This document shows, one piece after another, positions 1-13,049 of a DNA stretch of 64,000 bases. The notes below the pieces were generated by a model that saw nothing but the letters and a program-made list of their open reading frames with translations, was not told where the DNA came from and did no database searches. Numbering within the stretch: the first letter of the stretch is position 1; each line of letters starts with the position of its first letter. The position numbers were made by a program, and so were the translations under genes. This stretch comes from Heterobilharzia americana (lineage: Eukaryota > Platyhelminthes > Trematoda > Strigeidida > Schistosomatidae): contig OX104130.1 in NCBI GenBank assembly GCA_944470555.2, forward strand, positions 49,881,491 to 49,945,490, in the 5' to 3' direction.

Positions 1-2585
1 CGGTAGAACATATCAGTGGGTCTTATTAACAGTGCACTTCACTAGTTGAACAAGAAAACAAGGTTTTAATGGCTTATTTGCTCACTGTTCAAGCTTTTCC
101 TGTTTAGAATTTTGTGTCAGTGTCCATCTACTGATAATGAGTGAAATCACAATGTGGCAGAATTGGCTGATGTCTCAAAGCTACTGTCTACTTAAATATG
201 AAAGTTGTGGTATTTTTGTGAATCGACGAAAGAAAATAAGATTACTGGCTTTGTGTCCGTAAATACCAATCGTGTGCATGAGAAAATGAGAATCATAACC
301 TCGACTGAGTATCATACATCTTTAGGTTATTGTTATATCAGTTAAGATTCAGAGGTGCCTTGAAACCTAAATGATTCTTCGGAGAATCGATAAAATTCAG
401 TCATTATGAAAGTGCATTCTGATTTGAACGTCAAGATACTCCTTTCCAAAACACAACTTACGTAGATCCTCTTAACGTTTGCCGGTTTCAAATTTTCATA
501 ATTCAAAAGATAGTGATATTTTTAAAATCCTTTGAAACCAAGACTTCAGTATAAACTAACAAGAACTAGCTAGCATGTATTCATATCAACATCAGCGTGA
601 TATCAGAGCACACTCAAAATAACACTGGCAGAAACCCTGTTCACAAACTTCGAAATAAGTTAACACTATTCAATGCTAAAATCCTAGTAGTAAGTGAAGG
701 AAAAGAAACCACAGAAAAAAACGACTGAAGAAAGAAACAGATTATGCACTTTCTGTATTACACCACAAAATATATTTAGAATATAAGACCAAATATTAAG
801 CAATTAATTAATCCCGTTACTAAGGGGAAAGTCAGTCGAAATGCGGTCAAGTTGTTATATCACGAAATAAAAACGTCAAAGTACACAAGTTCAGAATATA
901 CATCACCTTGAAATATAGCTTGGAAGAGACATTTTTAAAACATATACAAAATATTTTAGCAGAGTTACAACAACAAATTCAACGGAATAGGATGAATTCA
1001 TTTCATTTCCTCGCCTTCTCTTCAACTACATAAAGGCTAAAAGTCCTTAAGATATATGTAGAGAGGAATAAAATACACATAATTCATTTATCAAGAAGTT
1101 GATTGTGCATTGACTACATAATGAAAGGATTGATACGGTTTAGGGTTGTTTCAGGGAAATAACCTGTGATGAATGAAATGGAAGTTATCTTGTGTTTATG
1201 TGGTCAGACTGTCACCTTGCTACATGTAACCAAACAAAAGAAATAAAAAGTATTGCAAAAGTGTATGTGATGAGTTATTGATATAAATATAGAGTGAAAC
1301 TTTTACTTCTGTTGCATGGACTAAGGACAAGACAAACAAGGCCATGTAGTTAATTGGTGGAGATGAAATAGGGATTGATTGTGAATTTGGTTTTAAAGGG
1401 GGATAAAAATAAAGAATTTTGGAAGGTGTTACACTTAATGACAAAACGAGTCAATGACTACCACAGGAGTTGGAGGCTATCTTATGAGCTTGCAGCCTGT
1501 AGAATTGTTACTCTAGCTATACAAAACTGTTTGAAGGAAACCAACTATTCCAAACATACTAAATAGACTAACAAATAACACAATAAGCAATGACAATGAT
1601 GTTTCATGCTCTAAAAAATACAGAGACAAGCTTGTGCTTTATATCTGATACTTGAAGATTTCCCCTTCAGAGGCTGTGAAAAAGAGCTTCAGATTAAGAG
1701 ACTGTATACATCGTTACCATGTGTCTACCGACTTTGATCAGATATAGACATACTTCACACTAATGAAAAGAAGACTGTTTCAAGTTAATTTGAGGAATCA
1801 CAGGGATCGTAAACGGTTTCTAAAAGCAGTGAAATATGAGGGAATGCACTGGAAAGAACACTGAAGTTGGATGTTTGTAACTAAGATGGTATTTCAAAAA
1901 GAGTAATCTACTCAAGAAATCCTGTCTGACAAACGAAGTGAAACAACTAGCAGATAAGGGAGTCAAATAAATTTACTCAACACTGCCGTGCTATCTGTGT
2001 TGAAAAATCGCTTCAAAGGTTTTATCATCGTCGTGGACGACAGAATCACGTATATTCATTATATAGGTAAGTTTTTAATATAATCCCAGCGTGTTTAGAA
2101 AGTCGAAAACAAGATTTTCCTGAACATTTCGCTGTGCGTGCCACAGGTTCTTCAGAAGAATCAGGTATGTGTCTGAAGAAAAATAAACTCATATTTCTGA
2201 GACTGGCATTGTTAAACCTTGTTGAAAAATTTGAATAAAGGTATTTTTTTTTCTAGGCTTTTAACTCATACAACAGTGGTCATCAATCTAACTAACTGTT
2301 TGAGTTTGAAAGCTGTCCTCTAGTGAAGTAAATGCATTATCTTCCATTCACTGGCTGGTACATTTCACCTACGACGAATAGCTTGCTGTTTTTTTTATTA
2401 GCAACGTATTTTGGGAAGTCACCCAAAATTTGTATCGTCTCATCTGTCTAGGATTTAAAATTCCATTGATAACAATCATCTTAATAAAATTATGAGCAGT
2501 AAGATGCTCTTGAAACGTCCTCAATAAATAACACTATCTCATGGAATGAGGGTATTAAAGAAATGAACAACTACAATGCCACGGT
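1..2585. other. No recognised gene (possible downstream part of gene A)
   Basis: I see no open frame with family character on either strand. Gene A reads leftward from 3721, so its later exons should lie here or beyond the left edge. I looked for the M8 cysteine-rich exons and the HExxH exon on the minus strand and did not find them. Confidence 0.4.
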
Positions 2586-2936
2586 GCCGAATGTCTACTG
2601 TTTCACCAAGATTTACAAGTCTTCACAGCAACGCTAGTGTTTCAACTCCTAAGACGCGTCTATATGACAGAGGAAATATCACATTATTAATTACTTCAAT
2701 CTCGACTGTGAAGCTAAACCTATCATCCAATTGGATTCTGTCTTCCTCACAATAATTCACATTGAGGTGACTGTGTTGTTTCGTATGTGGCATAAATCTC
2801 TCAAGATCTTGGATTGTCTAGTGGTAAAATTAGAGATGTTTGCCGTATGTTACTGGATGACCTATTTCTTGTTTTTGTAAGTGATCTTTCATCATTGGAA
2901 TAATTTACAGACACATTCTATTAAATAGTCTTGAAC
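2586..2936 (+). repeat. Left arm of a 351-bp inverted repeat around gene A exons 1-2
   Basis: The sequence matches the reverse complement of 4212-4562 without gaps; paired positions sum to 7148. The only mismatch I noticed by eye is near the outer end. The spacer (2937-4211) contains exons 1 and 2 of the minus-strand M8 gene. The arms have no recognisable transposase or terminal signature, so this may be an inverted segmental duplication or a non-autonomous element. Confidence 0.9.
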
Positions 2937-3470
2937 ACTTCTTGAGTTATTGTAAATTGTTTGTATTAATATTGGTGTAAGACTTGGGCACTGTAGCAGA
3001 ATTTAATTCCATATCAGATTTGTTTGTTTACCAGATAGATAAATTCAATATGGAATTAAATTATTTTGTATGTCTATTGGCTTGATCGGACAAAATGTGG
3101 ATTGTAACCCGTATTGTTCATCTTCAGTTGGATAATTCTTACGGCGATTCAATAAAAGCCATATGCACTCTGTAAGACAGTTTTATCATGCGTCATGTGA
3201 AACTTGAGAGATTAGCACTGTTCTGTTGATTACAAAAATGGCTAGTTTTTGCTGTTTTGTCACTTGTAATGTGTGGCAATGGATTAATTGATGTTAGGCA
3301 CAAAAACGCATCGTCTTTACAGTGAATTTCTCCAGATCGAACAGAGTGACTACGGTCTTCATATTCGATGACACAAAGAAAAATTGGTTGTCAAAATAAC
3401 AAGTGAATTAGTTATCAAATACCTATCGTTGATGTGACGATTTCATCTTATGTAAATAAACTGCACTTAC

Positions 3471-3587
3471 CTTCATTTTTGAAAACCATTTGCTCTGCTG
3501 TAAATTTTCATCATAAATTACGATGAATTTAAGCTGTTTACTAGAAATTGATCTCTTCACGGCACCGGTTGAGTAAACACCATCTCT
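3471..3587 (-). CDS. Gene A exon 2, M8 metallopeptidase N-terminal region
   Basis: On the minus strand an acceptor (tttcag) precedes 3587 and a consensus donor GTAAGT follows 3471. The 117-bp exon encodes 39 residues beginning RDGVYSTG and containing the strand FIVIYDENL. It aligns over its length with exon 2 of gene C (RDGIYATN, ITVVYDKSL). In leishmanolysins this region is the N-terminal beta strand of the form L-[RK]-[IF]-x-V-x-Y-D. Both ends are phase 0, matching exon 1. Assignment to M8 rests on this homology to gene C, which has the active site. Downstream exons were not found. Confidence 0.75.
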
Positions 3588-3628
3588 CTGAAACATGTCA
3601 TTGTGCATGCATCATACTGACCACCTAC

Positions 3629-3721
3629 GGGTTCGACATCTTGAATAAGTTTACAAGTGTGGGTAGATTCGATTGATTTCAGGAAAAGAAAGCTTAAACA
3701 AGTGAATACAGAGATTTTCAT
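3629..3721 (-). CDS. Gene A exon 1, signal peptide of an M8 metallopeptidase
   Basis: The start ATG (3721-3719) opens a 31-codon exon that ends in VEP before a GTAGGT donor. Residues 1-18 form a plausible signal peptide: a Lys, then a hydrophobic stretch with VFTCLSFLFL. A conserved THTC follows, equivalent to EYTC in gene C. The exon is separated from exon 2 by a 41-bp intron (3588-3628), and the gene C exon-1 intron is also exactly 41 bp. The protein is therefore predicted to enter the secretory pathway. The gene is incomplete here, so functionality is unknown. Confidence 0.75.
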
Positions 3722-4211
3722 TATAGAGTTATTGAGGACAGCAATTCTTCGGTGTGGTGTTTTCGTTTATATACACACTACAATTTGTGAAATTCTTTCA
3801 AAAATTTCCATGAATTTAGAAAACATTTTACATGTCCTGACTGAAAAAATGATGTAGCATAAGCTCACATATAGTGTGCTATCTGAGATATTGAAAGTAC
3901 ATTTTTTTTTATCTCAGCTGATATTGTGTGTTATAATAAGCTACAGAAAAACAAAAGTAATATCACAAGAAGCTTAGATAGTTTGGAAGATGAGTGAAAA
4001 CAAAGGTGAGTGAACACTCTGCCAATTCATGCACGCAAATCCTCATCGTTTTGCAATTCAGAAAAAATTTTGAACCATTTTCACATGCGCAAGCGTTCCT
4101 GTGATCTATATGCTACCAAAAAACACTCTAAGTGAACACAACTGGAAACAGCCAAATTTTGCAGTAGCCTTTACATCCCATGTAAAACCAACTGTCTGTA
4201 TAATGAGAACT

Positions 4212-4562
4212 GTTCAAGACTATTTAATAGAATGTGTCTGTAAATTATTCCAATGATGAAAGATCACTTACAAAAACAAGAAATAGGTCATCCAGTAACA
4301 TACGGCAAACATCTCTAATTTTACCACTAGACAATCCAAGATCTTGAGAGATTTATGCCACATACGAAACAACACAGTCACCTCAATGTGAATTATTGTG
4401 AGGAAGACAGAATCCAATTGGATGATAGGTTTAGCTTCACAGTCGAGATTGAAGTAATTAATAATGTGATATTTCCTCTGTCATATAGACGCGTCTTAGG
4501 AGTTGAAACACTAGCGTTGCTGTGAAGACTTGTAAATCTTGGTGAAACAGTAGAAATTCGGC
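4212..4562 (-). repeat. Right arm of the 351-bp inverted repeat
   Basis: This is the reverse complement of 2586-2936, nearly identical and without gaps. It contains a short open frame (4393-4578 minus) that is simply carried by the repeat. Confidence 0.9.
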
Positions 4563-7500
4563 ATTGTGAATAAATCAATGAATAAATACTATTTCTCTTA
4601 TATTTTTGAATTTTTCCTTAAGGCTTCTAATGCCGAATCTTTTCAGCCATTTGGTTGGTGTTGGTTTCACGTTCTCCCGCTGTTTATCACTCTTCTTTCA
4701 GAGGTTCAGCAAAATTCTTCATCAATGTTTTAACCCCATGACTTCCATCTTGCAACTACGAAACTGAAACGCTCTAAATGATCTGGAATAATCGCAGAAC
4801 GTAGCCAATGACACCACATTGGATATCATAGTCAAGTGCAGTAGTACCAGAAGCTATTCACAAGGTTTGAAGTCATTTTCAGAATGTCACTTGATATCAA
4901 ATGGAATGAAAACTTTCTAAGTTGGAAAAAAAATAAAGCCTGTTTGAAAAATTTACCATACTTTTCGAAAAGGTGACATTAAAAACACATTTGCGATGAG
5001 AAATAATACTGCATATATACATTCGTGCTGGAACTTGTCATTTAAACTAACTATAGAATGTGTCAGCTTGTCGCTAGAGGTTCACAGCCTTTGCAGTTTT
5101 TGAAAAGTCATGTTCCGATTATGATTGATTGTTGTTCCTGAGTTCTTTGATTTGGGTTAGGAGCTAAGCAATCAGAATCTACAAATTAGCCCTCTTTATC
5201 CTGACAACCTTCTCCGAACTTTCCCCAACTGTTCTTAAACTTAATATCGCTAAATATATTACTGATATGAGTGATCCAGAGTAAATAGATATGGATTTTC
5301 ATTAGTAATTTGCCATTGTCTTTTACGAACGATCTAAGATACCAAAAATGCTGGTAATCATCATTGCTGATTTATGCGGAACTGACAACCTGCTTGATAA
5401 AAGCAGCACCGTCAGTGAAAGATGCTGCCACTTCACGTATTACCATTGTGTCAAAAGATGTCTTTTCAGTATCTCAAATAGAGTATTTATGAGTTAGGTG
5501 GTTTATTTAAGAGAGGTCGCTTTACTTTATAATTTTCGTTTCTGCTTGACTGGATGATATTTGTGGCCTAGGTGGATAATCTTCGTGGTGCTGATTTACC
5601 TTAGGTGGTTGTTGCCGAAAACCTTTTCGCAGATGGTACTATCTGGAAAACATTGAAAGCTTTAAGATTAACTCTATAAACTAATAGAACGCAAAACCAA
5701 TATAAAGAAGTAACCGGCAGGCTGTAAATGGTTTCTGATCTTCAACATTGTTTTTTGAAACAGAACTACTCAACACCTACTGAGTGTAGCCCTTATTTTG
5801 GCTTAGGAAATGGTCCACCATATGTAGTTGTTTTAATGTTGTGTACTGTATTTGTGCCCGTCTTAGCGGTTTGAGTTGTTGTTAGTAGTAAAACAAATAA
5901 AAATATAAATAAAGAAGTGATAAAATTTAGTGGTTTATTTGTGCTTTTCTCTATCTAGTATATAATAAAAATTTTGAGTAACGTTAACTGTCAGAAAGTA
6001 AGTATCATTTGTTCAGAATGAAAGTAGAAATACTCATTGTCAAATTTGAAGTCAATTGAGCTTACACCAATGTTGTATTTAGTTGTCACAGTTGTTACTT
6101 ACGGAGTATTCGTAAGTCAGAGATCAATTTGCTTACTTAGTGTAGTAATTGCAGTTAGTCATGATAGGCTAGGATGCAATCAAATTAGTGTCAACTTGAG
6201 CGTCTGTAATTCGTTGTAAGATATTTTTCCGAGATCATATGCTTTATTTGGCTATCTTTCAGTGCCAAACTAGGCGAGGTAACATGAATTTCAGGAAAAT
6301 GTAGGTGTTGATTTCGAATACTAGCGACTGAACATTGAATGTGACTAGTCTTTTGAACTCTGTGACTATATGCAAATTAACCATTACAGATGAAAGTATC
6401 AAGTGCATAAAAAATGACTATAACTCATTTAGGTTGATTCAACCGAGGACACTATTGAACAGGCTGAAGTCTATGTAAACTGCATGCTTTTCATATAAAT
6501 TCAGGAAGTATCTTGTATGAAAATTTTTTACCAAGGCTTGTGGAATTTTTGGAAGTCATCAAGTGAGAAAAATTCTTCACACGTGGGAAAACAAATTAAG
6601 TTCTCCTCTAACTTCAGACATTTGAGATGCTGAGATATTTGATTTTCAACAACGTCATTTCTGACGGCATCGGTAAGATTAAAGTCAAACCTCACTTAAA
6701 ATGCAGTACATACACAAAGCAATGTTTGACAATATAAATCTGTTTTGTATTAGTGTGCATAAAAAATGGGGATACACGAATCAATAATGTGTTCTGATAA
6801 AGGTTTAATTTACAAATTATTCATTTTTAAATTCGCCGACTGAACTTTACGCACTTAAATTAAAAATGAGAAGTCGTATTTTCCTAGCCGAAAGTCTGAA
6901 GTCAAACAATATATTACAAACCAACTGTAAATCCTTAGCTAGTACTGATTTATAAACACCCCGATGAACTGTTCTATACGGTGCCGTCTATTTTTGTTAG
7001 AAATTCTCAAACCACAATGTGTATAAACATCATGCTTATGAATATGCTTGAGCAACAATGGTATGAATATCTGTTTACAGAAGAGTTTCTTTGTCATATG
7101 AAGTAATTCGGCGGGATAAAATTAACTAAACTATCTAATTAGTCTTTTCATGCTTTTTCCTGATGGCAGTTTTCTTTGCATTCATAAAACTCAGATTCAT
7201 TACCCTCATAAAGGCTGGATTTTTTGGCTTGTGTTATTTTCCTCAAAGTAAGAAGACTATTTGTTACATTTGTTTTTGTACACGTGGTGCACTTTTGTGC
7301 TGTATACAAACTCTAAAATTTTTTTTCTCAAGCACAGTAGAATAATGAATGTACCAACTTCTTTTATGGGAATCTCACTGACGAGATGATATACACTTGA
7401 GGACTGCTCTGCTTCTGAATTTTAAAACTAAGTTTATGAATGAGAGAAATAATTCACTTCAGCACTGTAATATGAAGTGATTCAGATTATTCTCAGTGAT

Positions 7501-10225
7501 GTGAAAACAATATAATATATGTGAGTTGTGAGGACAACGTATAAAGGATACAGGTGAACGAAAAAATTATGCACAACAATGTATGTAACTAAAGCACAAC
7601 ATACTTCTATGATATATAACCACTAGGGATTGTTAAATAAAATTCACTAGAAGTGACTGAAATTTGTTGAGTAAATTAGGATGCTTTACGTGTATCAGTC
7701 AATAGGAGAACGCAACTTTGAGTTTCTTGACTTATGAAACTCGCTGCCTTAAGGTTGAGAAATCACTTTTAAAAACACCATCACAAACACTGTGTTTGAT
7801 GACACTTACTAATCCATCAGAATGCGATTTTATGATATCAAAGTGTGATAGCGAATAGTTGTTGTTTCTCTTTTCTATCGGACTTATTTGACAAAATTCA
7901 GTTGGGAGGTTAAGGGGGATTTATTTGTTTCATAGTAGAATTGCTGGAAATGGAATCGCTTTTCTGTTACCGAATACCCACAGTCAACGTATATTTTGCA
8001 AGTATTTTCAGCTAAGTGTTATATTCCTGAGTGTACATAACACAGAGGCTTCTGACTAACATCTAACTGGTTCACCAGATGTCACTAACTCCAAGACTCC
8101 AATGGAAAATAGGAAAAAAGAAGACTGGCCTGGATGTTAGAGTCTTCGCCTACGTATACGACATTCGACTTTATTCATAAATTGGAATACTGACATGGAA
8201 GAAGTAACCATGGTCGAAACAGTGAATCATTTTGAAAAGGGGACAGTAAACTACTCGCCGTAGAGTAAAAAGGTCGCGAAAATGATAGTTTAAATATATA
8301 TAGAATAACAAATAATAGTGCAAGCGAATCTGCGGCCTTCCAAGAATAACTGATTCTTGATGAGGTCAATCACAGAAATAAATATTTGTCTTTGTTATAG
8401 TGAATATTATTCAACTAGTCTTCTGATATACCCGGTTAGCGTTTAAAATTTTCCTTTGATCACTCTTGATTTTATCTTAGTTTCACTGACTGTGCTAAAA
8501 TGAAGTCATTTATTGGTTGTTCAGGTTGTAATAATTGAGGCGTAAAAGAGATGAACTGTTGGCAGTATTATTTCAATTTCGGGTTCACCAATCTGATTCC
8601 GCATACATTCTATGCGTCTAGCTCCACGGTCCCAGCCAAATTAATGTATGCATACTAAACAGTCAAAAGCAGTAGTTCTTGCTTACGAAAAGGATTATTT
8701 ATTGAACGGATTCATGGAATTATGTTTTAGGATTTTCTTTTAACAGCTTTTATCAACCAGCAATTCAGATTTTCATTATTTATATTATTAGTATACTCGG
8801 AGTTTATTAGTTTCTTCTTATCTACTTCGGCATGTTTTTCCAGCACATCTTTAAGTGGACATTTATATCAACAACTGTTTCTGGGTATCAACTTTTGTTG
8901 AACATAGACCTAGGAAATTGTAGTTCTTCTTACAATGTGCCAGATAAGTAAATTTTCCAAATCTCCCAAAAATGAGTTAACTTACATTTTGAGCTTGTAG
9001 ACAGTCAGGCAGTCATTCACTCCACGTAGATTTCAAGTGAATGGATGTTTCAGGAGACTTATATTCGCTTCTTAATAGTCATACATCAAGAAATAGTATC
9101 TTGAAATGTTTTATTTGCATCAAAAAGGCAGTGAGCGAAGGTCATTAGCAGAAGGGACTTGTAATACTTTTCAGTTTTAACATTCGTTAACAACTCTTCT
9201 ACAAAGTTTTAGCTGTTTGATGACGGATTTGCAAAGCAGTTTTCGGCTTCAACACAAAGACAGCTGCTGAACGTGAGCCCGAAGTGCATACTGTTGCATC
9301 TTCCTCCTTTGGGAAATGAAATTTGTTGATGAAGCTGTGACGCACATCAAAAGTACATCAGTAACACCGTTCCAAGATTTTCTTCACGCACTATGATGTC
9401 GACAGTATTCAGTTTAATACAGTCACTTATAAAACAAACAGTTTCTAGTAGAATGATGAAGTGACATCACAAGACAACATCATCTTGTTGTTAATAATCG
9501 TCTTAGAAATGGAAAGAAACAAACAATATTTCAAATAAGTAATAATGATAAATTTATCTTTTGACGAATTCCAGTAGTTTAGCAAGCCATACGTCAATTC
9601 ATTTATATGGTATGTTACACATACATATGAAAGGATATAATAATGAGTCGGACTTATGAGTTTCAGTTGGACGAAAAACAATCAACCCAGTAAGTCTCAG
9701 TCTTTCGCACTGTTCGAAAATGCTCACTGTTTCGTTCTTCATTATTTTGAGATTTTTAGTCAACTGGCTTTCAGTGATTTTGGCTTACTTTTATTCTTTT
9801 GTCAGCTCGTGAAACTTGATTTAATCATGAGGAAGGTTTGACATTCACCCTACTCTTCTTGATTAATTAGTGTAATTGTTTTTGATTTGTGTCTTACTTT
9901 CTTACGTCTATACAAGTTGTTTCCAACTTCACACTAGAATTCTCGTAATCTTTTATCCCAGTTGTTGGCTATTTTTAGTGTCACTGTGTATTTAAACCTA
10001 CTGACTATTAACGTGACCCTATGATTACGCGATCTCTCCTAACTCTGGAGATGATTTGATACTTTCTGCCACAACACTCTGCGTCGATGGCGTAATATTG
10101 ATCTGTTAGTCGATAATAAGCTTACTTTTTTGTTTGTTATTACCATAACTACAATTAAACAGCTGTTATAAATGATTTAGTGTGCCGAAAAATTTCTTTA
10201 CTGGACAAATAGAATTTATTGTAAT
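4563..10225. other. No recognised gene
   Basis: This is A/T-rich sequence with only short open frames lacking splice context or family resemblance. I see nothing that can be named. It lies between gene A (upstream side) and the Ty3/gypsy insertion, and could include 3' sequence of gene B. Confidence 0.4.
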
Positions 10226-10306
10226 AATAAGTGTGGGGCTGCAACCCCTATTGGAATGTTAGCCAAATGAAGCCATCGCGTCACTTTAGGTTAGATGACA
10301 TAGAAG

Positions 10307-10999
10307 GTGACAGAGGATGTAGATCCTTATGGTTACTGTGACAAGGTTCAGCATGACATCCCAGTGACCAGTCAGGCAGTGACAAAATTTATCACACGGC
10401 GAATACCATGTCACTTGGAAGAAGACGTTGGGCACCAGATTCAGGAAATGCTAGGTGAAGGTGTTATTGAAGAGGCTGATAGCCCATACAGTTCTCCAGT
10501 GCTTTAAGTAAGGAAGTCAAACGGAAAATATGGATTGTGCTTTGATTTCCGGGAGTTAAATACCATAACGCAACTGAAGCCATGTGCCACGCCAACGATA
10601 GCTGAGACACTGGATTGTTTGCAGAGTGCAAAAGTATTTACATTTCTGGACCTCCGCTCAGGCTACTGGCAGCTACCAATAAAACAAGGCGATAAAGAGA
10701 AAACAGCATTTATTGTGGGCAAGAAACAACACCAATTCAAGCGAATGCCATTTGATCTTGCAGGTGCGCCCTTTACATTTAGACGGTTGATGGTGTTGTT
10801 GCTGAAGAATTTAGAGAACGTAGAGGTGTACGGCGATGACCTGGTGGTGTACAGTCAGACGGAAGCAGAATACTTAGAGCATCTGGAAGCTGTTTTAAGA
10901 CGCATTGATGAGTTTGGACTTTGCATCAGTAAGACAAAATCTCAGGTAGCCAAGAAGAGTGTTACATTGCCAGGACATAAGTTGGAAACAGTGAAATAA
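10307..10999 (+). pseudogene. Ty3/gypsy reverse transcriptase domain (broken)
   Basis: The frame begins with the region before RT that ends SPYSSPVL, followed by an in-frame TAA at 10505. It then runs through CFDFRELN (motif 2), FLDLRSGYWQLPI (motif A, catalytic Asp), FKRMPFDLAGAPFTF (motif B) and VYGDDLVVYS (motif C, about 10826-10855). Motif C in this family is normally Y-[IVL]-D-D, so the Gly here is unusual. The domain then degenerates near 11000 where the connection region is frameshifted. RT would copy element RNA into cDNA; this copy cannot make an intact enzyme. Confidence 0.9.
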
Positions 11000-11147
11000 A
11001 ACCACTAACTGAGAAAATTCTGACAGTCAGAACTATTCCAGTGCCGAATTCCAAGGGGAAACTGCAACAATTCTTGGGTGGAGCAGCACCCCTACAGTCG
11101 GTTCCCCAGAAAGTCCAATGAGATAGCAGCACCTTTATATAAGCTAC

Positions 11148-11610
11148 TTGGCAACTCCAAATTTGTGTGGACAGAGGAGGCACATCAAAGAACTCCTAAA
11201 TGACCAGGAGATGACGTTAAAACTACCAATGTCTGGAAGGCCATTTGTCGTGTCCACGGATGCAAGTGATTATGGAATAGGCGCAGTCCTAGGACAGACT
11301 GAAGGAGTGGTGGAGTATGCCAGCCGTGTCTTAACACCTGCAGAACAGAAATATCCTACAATTTAAAAAGAATGTCTGGCGATAGTTTGGGCGCTTGAGA
11401 AATAGAGATCGTCCCTCCTTGGTCAACGATTCCATATTGAAACGGACCATAAACCTCTACAGTGGCTTAAGACAACGAGAGACCCCGTAGGAAAATTATC
11501 ACGTTGTGTGTTACGACTGCAAGAGTATTACTTCACCGTCGGCCATGTAGCAGGGAACGAAAACTGGTCGGCAGACTTCTTATCAAGATCAGACGGGGAA
11601 AAGAAGCTAC
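11148..11610 (+). pseudogene. Ty3/gypsy RNase H domain (broken)
   Basis: The frame contains PFVVSTDASDYGIGAVLGQ (first catalytic Asp) and YASRVLTPAEQKYPTI. A TAA follows at 11364, then KECLAIVWALEK (catalytic Glu), a further stop, and FHIETDHKPLQWL (catalytic Asp), ending with the linker that contains NENWSADFLSR. Family residues are largely preserved, but two stops break the frame. Confidence 0.88.
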
Positions 11611-11639
11611 CTGACATCTCATATGGTGTACATGCAGTG

Positions 11640-12718
11640 GAACGGGACCCATCAAGACTCATTCGCCTTCAGAAGTCGGACCCGACACTGAAAGAAGTGA
11701 TAAAAGCCATAACTGAAGGAACGGAGACACAAACGTCTGTGGGAAATAGAGAGTTGAGAACGTTGTTGAGGCAGAAAGAACACCTACAGATGAATACTTA
11801 TGGAATGCTAACGTGGCGAGAAAACGGTGGAAGCTGGTTGGAAGTGATTCCGAAATGTCTACGCAACAAAATGATATAAGAATGCCACCAGTTAGCTCAT
11901 ATAGGTGTCTCACGGACAGCTGACCTTCTCAAAGTGCGTACTGGCAAGGTATGAGAGATGTTGCCAAACATGTGGTGGGTTGTCCTCATTGTCAGCTGAT
12001 GAAAGATGATAGGTATGTACGATCACCGCTTCAGTCGATTTCAGCAGCAGCAGTTGGTGACCTGTGGTCTGTGGATGTAATGAAACCATGTCTGCAAACA
12101 TCTAGTGGCAACCAACACCTACTGGTGGTGACGGAGCATGCTACACGATGGGTAGACGCTGTTGCGATTCTGGGTAAACGTGCGAAGACAGTGGCCGCAG
12201 TGGTGATGCGGCGTATTGTCGTGGATCACGGTGTGCCAAAGATGATGCTGACCAAAGAAGGTCCTTGTTTTGAAAGTGAAGAATTCAAATTCTGTTTGGA
12301 GCAGGTTGATATTCAGAGGATAAGAACGATGCGGTACCACCCGCAGACTAACGGTTTGACAGAACGGAATAACCGTACACATAAGGAGTGGCTGGCTTAG
12401 AACGGAGGAAATTGAGAGACGGAACTGCCATTAATATTATTTGCTCATCGTGTCTCGGTGCAAGGAACAACCAAGAATTCATCGTTCCAGTTAATGTATG
12501 TCAGGAAACCACGGCTCCCGATACAAAGTATGACCTGGCCCCAACAGCCGCCGTCGAACATGACAAGATTGAGAGAGGAGCGGAAACAGGCAATCAGAAA
12601 TGTGGAACAAAAGCAGAAGGCTGATGCTGAAAAATCTGAGCAGAGAGAAGGAAGTAAATGGAAAACATCTGAGTTCGGAGATCAGGTGAAATACATAGAA
12701 AGGGGATATACGTCATAG
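11640..12718 (+). pseudogene. Ty3/gypsy integrase domain (broken)
   Basis: An HHCC zinc-binding region is visible across a stop: two His near 11886-11902, then GCPHCQL near 11985. The catalytic core follows: GDLWSVDVM supplies the first Asp. The second Asp position (normally T-D-x-G) reads TKEG near 12249, so a key residue is lost. The Glu in YHPQTNGLTERNN is kept. After a stop at 12398 the frame continues as pol C-terminus (FAHRVSVQGTT, FQLMYVRKPRLP) up to 12718. Confidence 0.87.
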
Positions 12719-13049
12719 TCATAGGACAAATCAAATTACATTGCAACAACCAAAATCGATTAACATGAAGTGAAACGTTAAAGTAAAAAAACGACAAAAG
12801 AATCAAATCTGTGGACAAAATTCTGAATGTTGATCAGGTTACCAACTGGTATTCCGCCCAGAATATTGACTTCTCTTGATGTAGATACTGGTGACGTTTC
12901 CGAGCCTGGTGATGAAACACCCACGAACAGCATTACAGCTCGGGCAGCCCCAACCCAATTGTTTTGCTCTCGAAATTTATAAGGATTTGCTGATTTCATG
13001 TTGGCTTTCAGCATGGACTGATATTAGTCGGGCTCAACTACTGGTGGGT

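Larger units (their letters stand above)
10226..12985 (+). mobile_element. Degraded Ty3/gypsy LTR-retrotransposon, pol region
   Basis: Reverse transcriptase, RNase H and integrase follow in the order typical of Ty3/gypsy pol. The frame is interrupted by stops (10505, 11364, near 11403, 11877, 12398) and frame changes. I recognise no gag, protease or paired LTRs, so this is an internal fragment. A possible pol tail continues to about 12980, with further stops. The element is a dead copy lying between genes A and B on the opposite strand to both. Confidence 0.88.

Noticed and set aside
1220..1566. Overlapping opposite-strand frames near 1.2-1.6 kb
   Set aside because: Low-complexity A/T-rich translation without motifs; could not be linked to gene A by phase or splice sites.
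12719..13049. Possible 3' LTR of the Ty3/gypsy element
   Set aside because: I found no matching copy upstream of 10226 and no TG...CA borders with a repeat partner.
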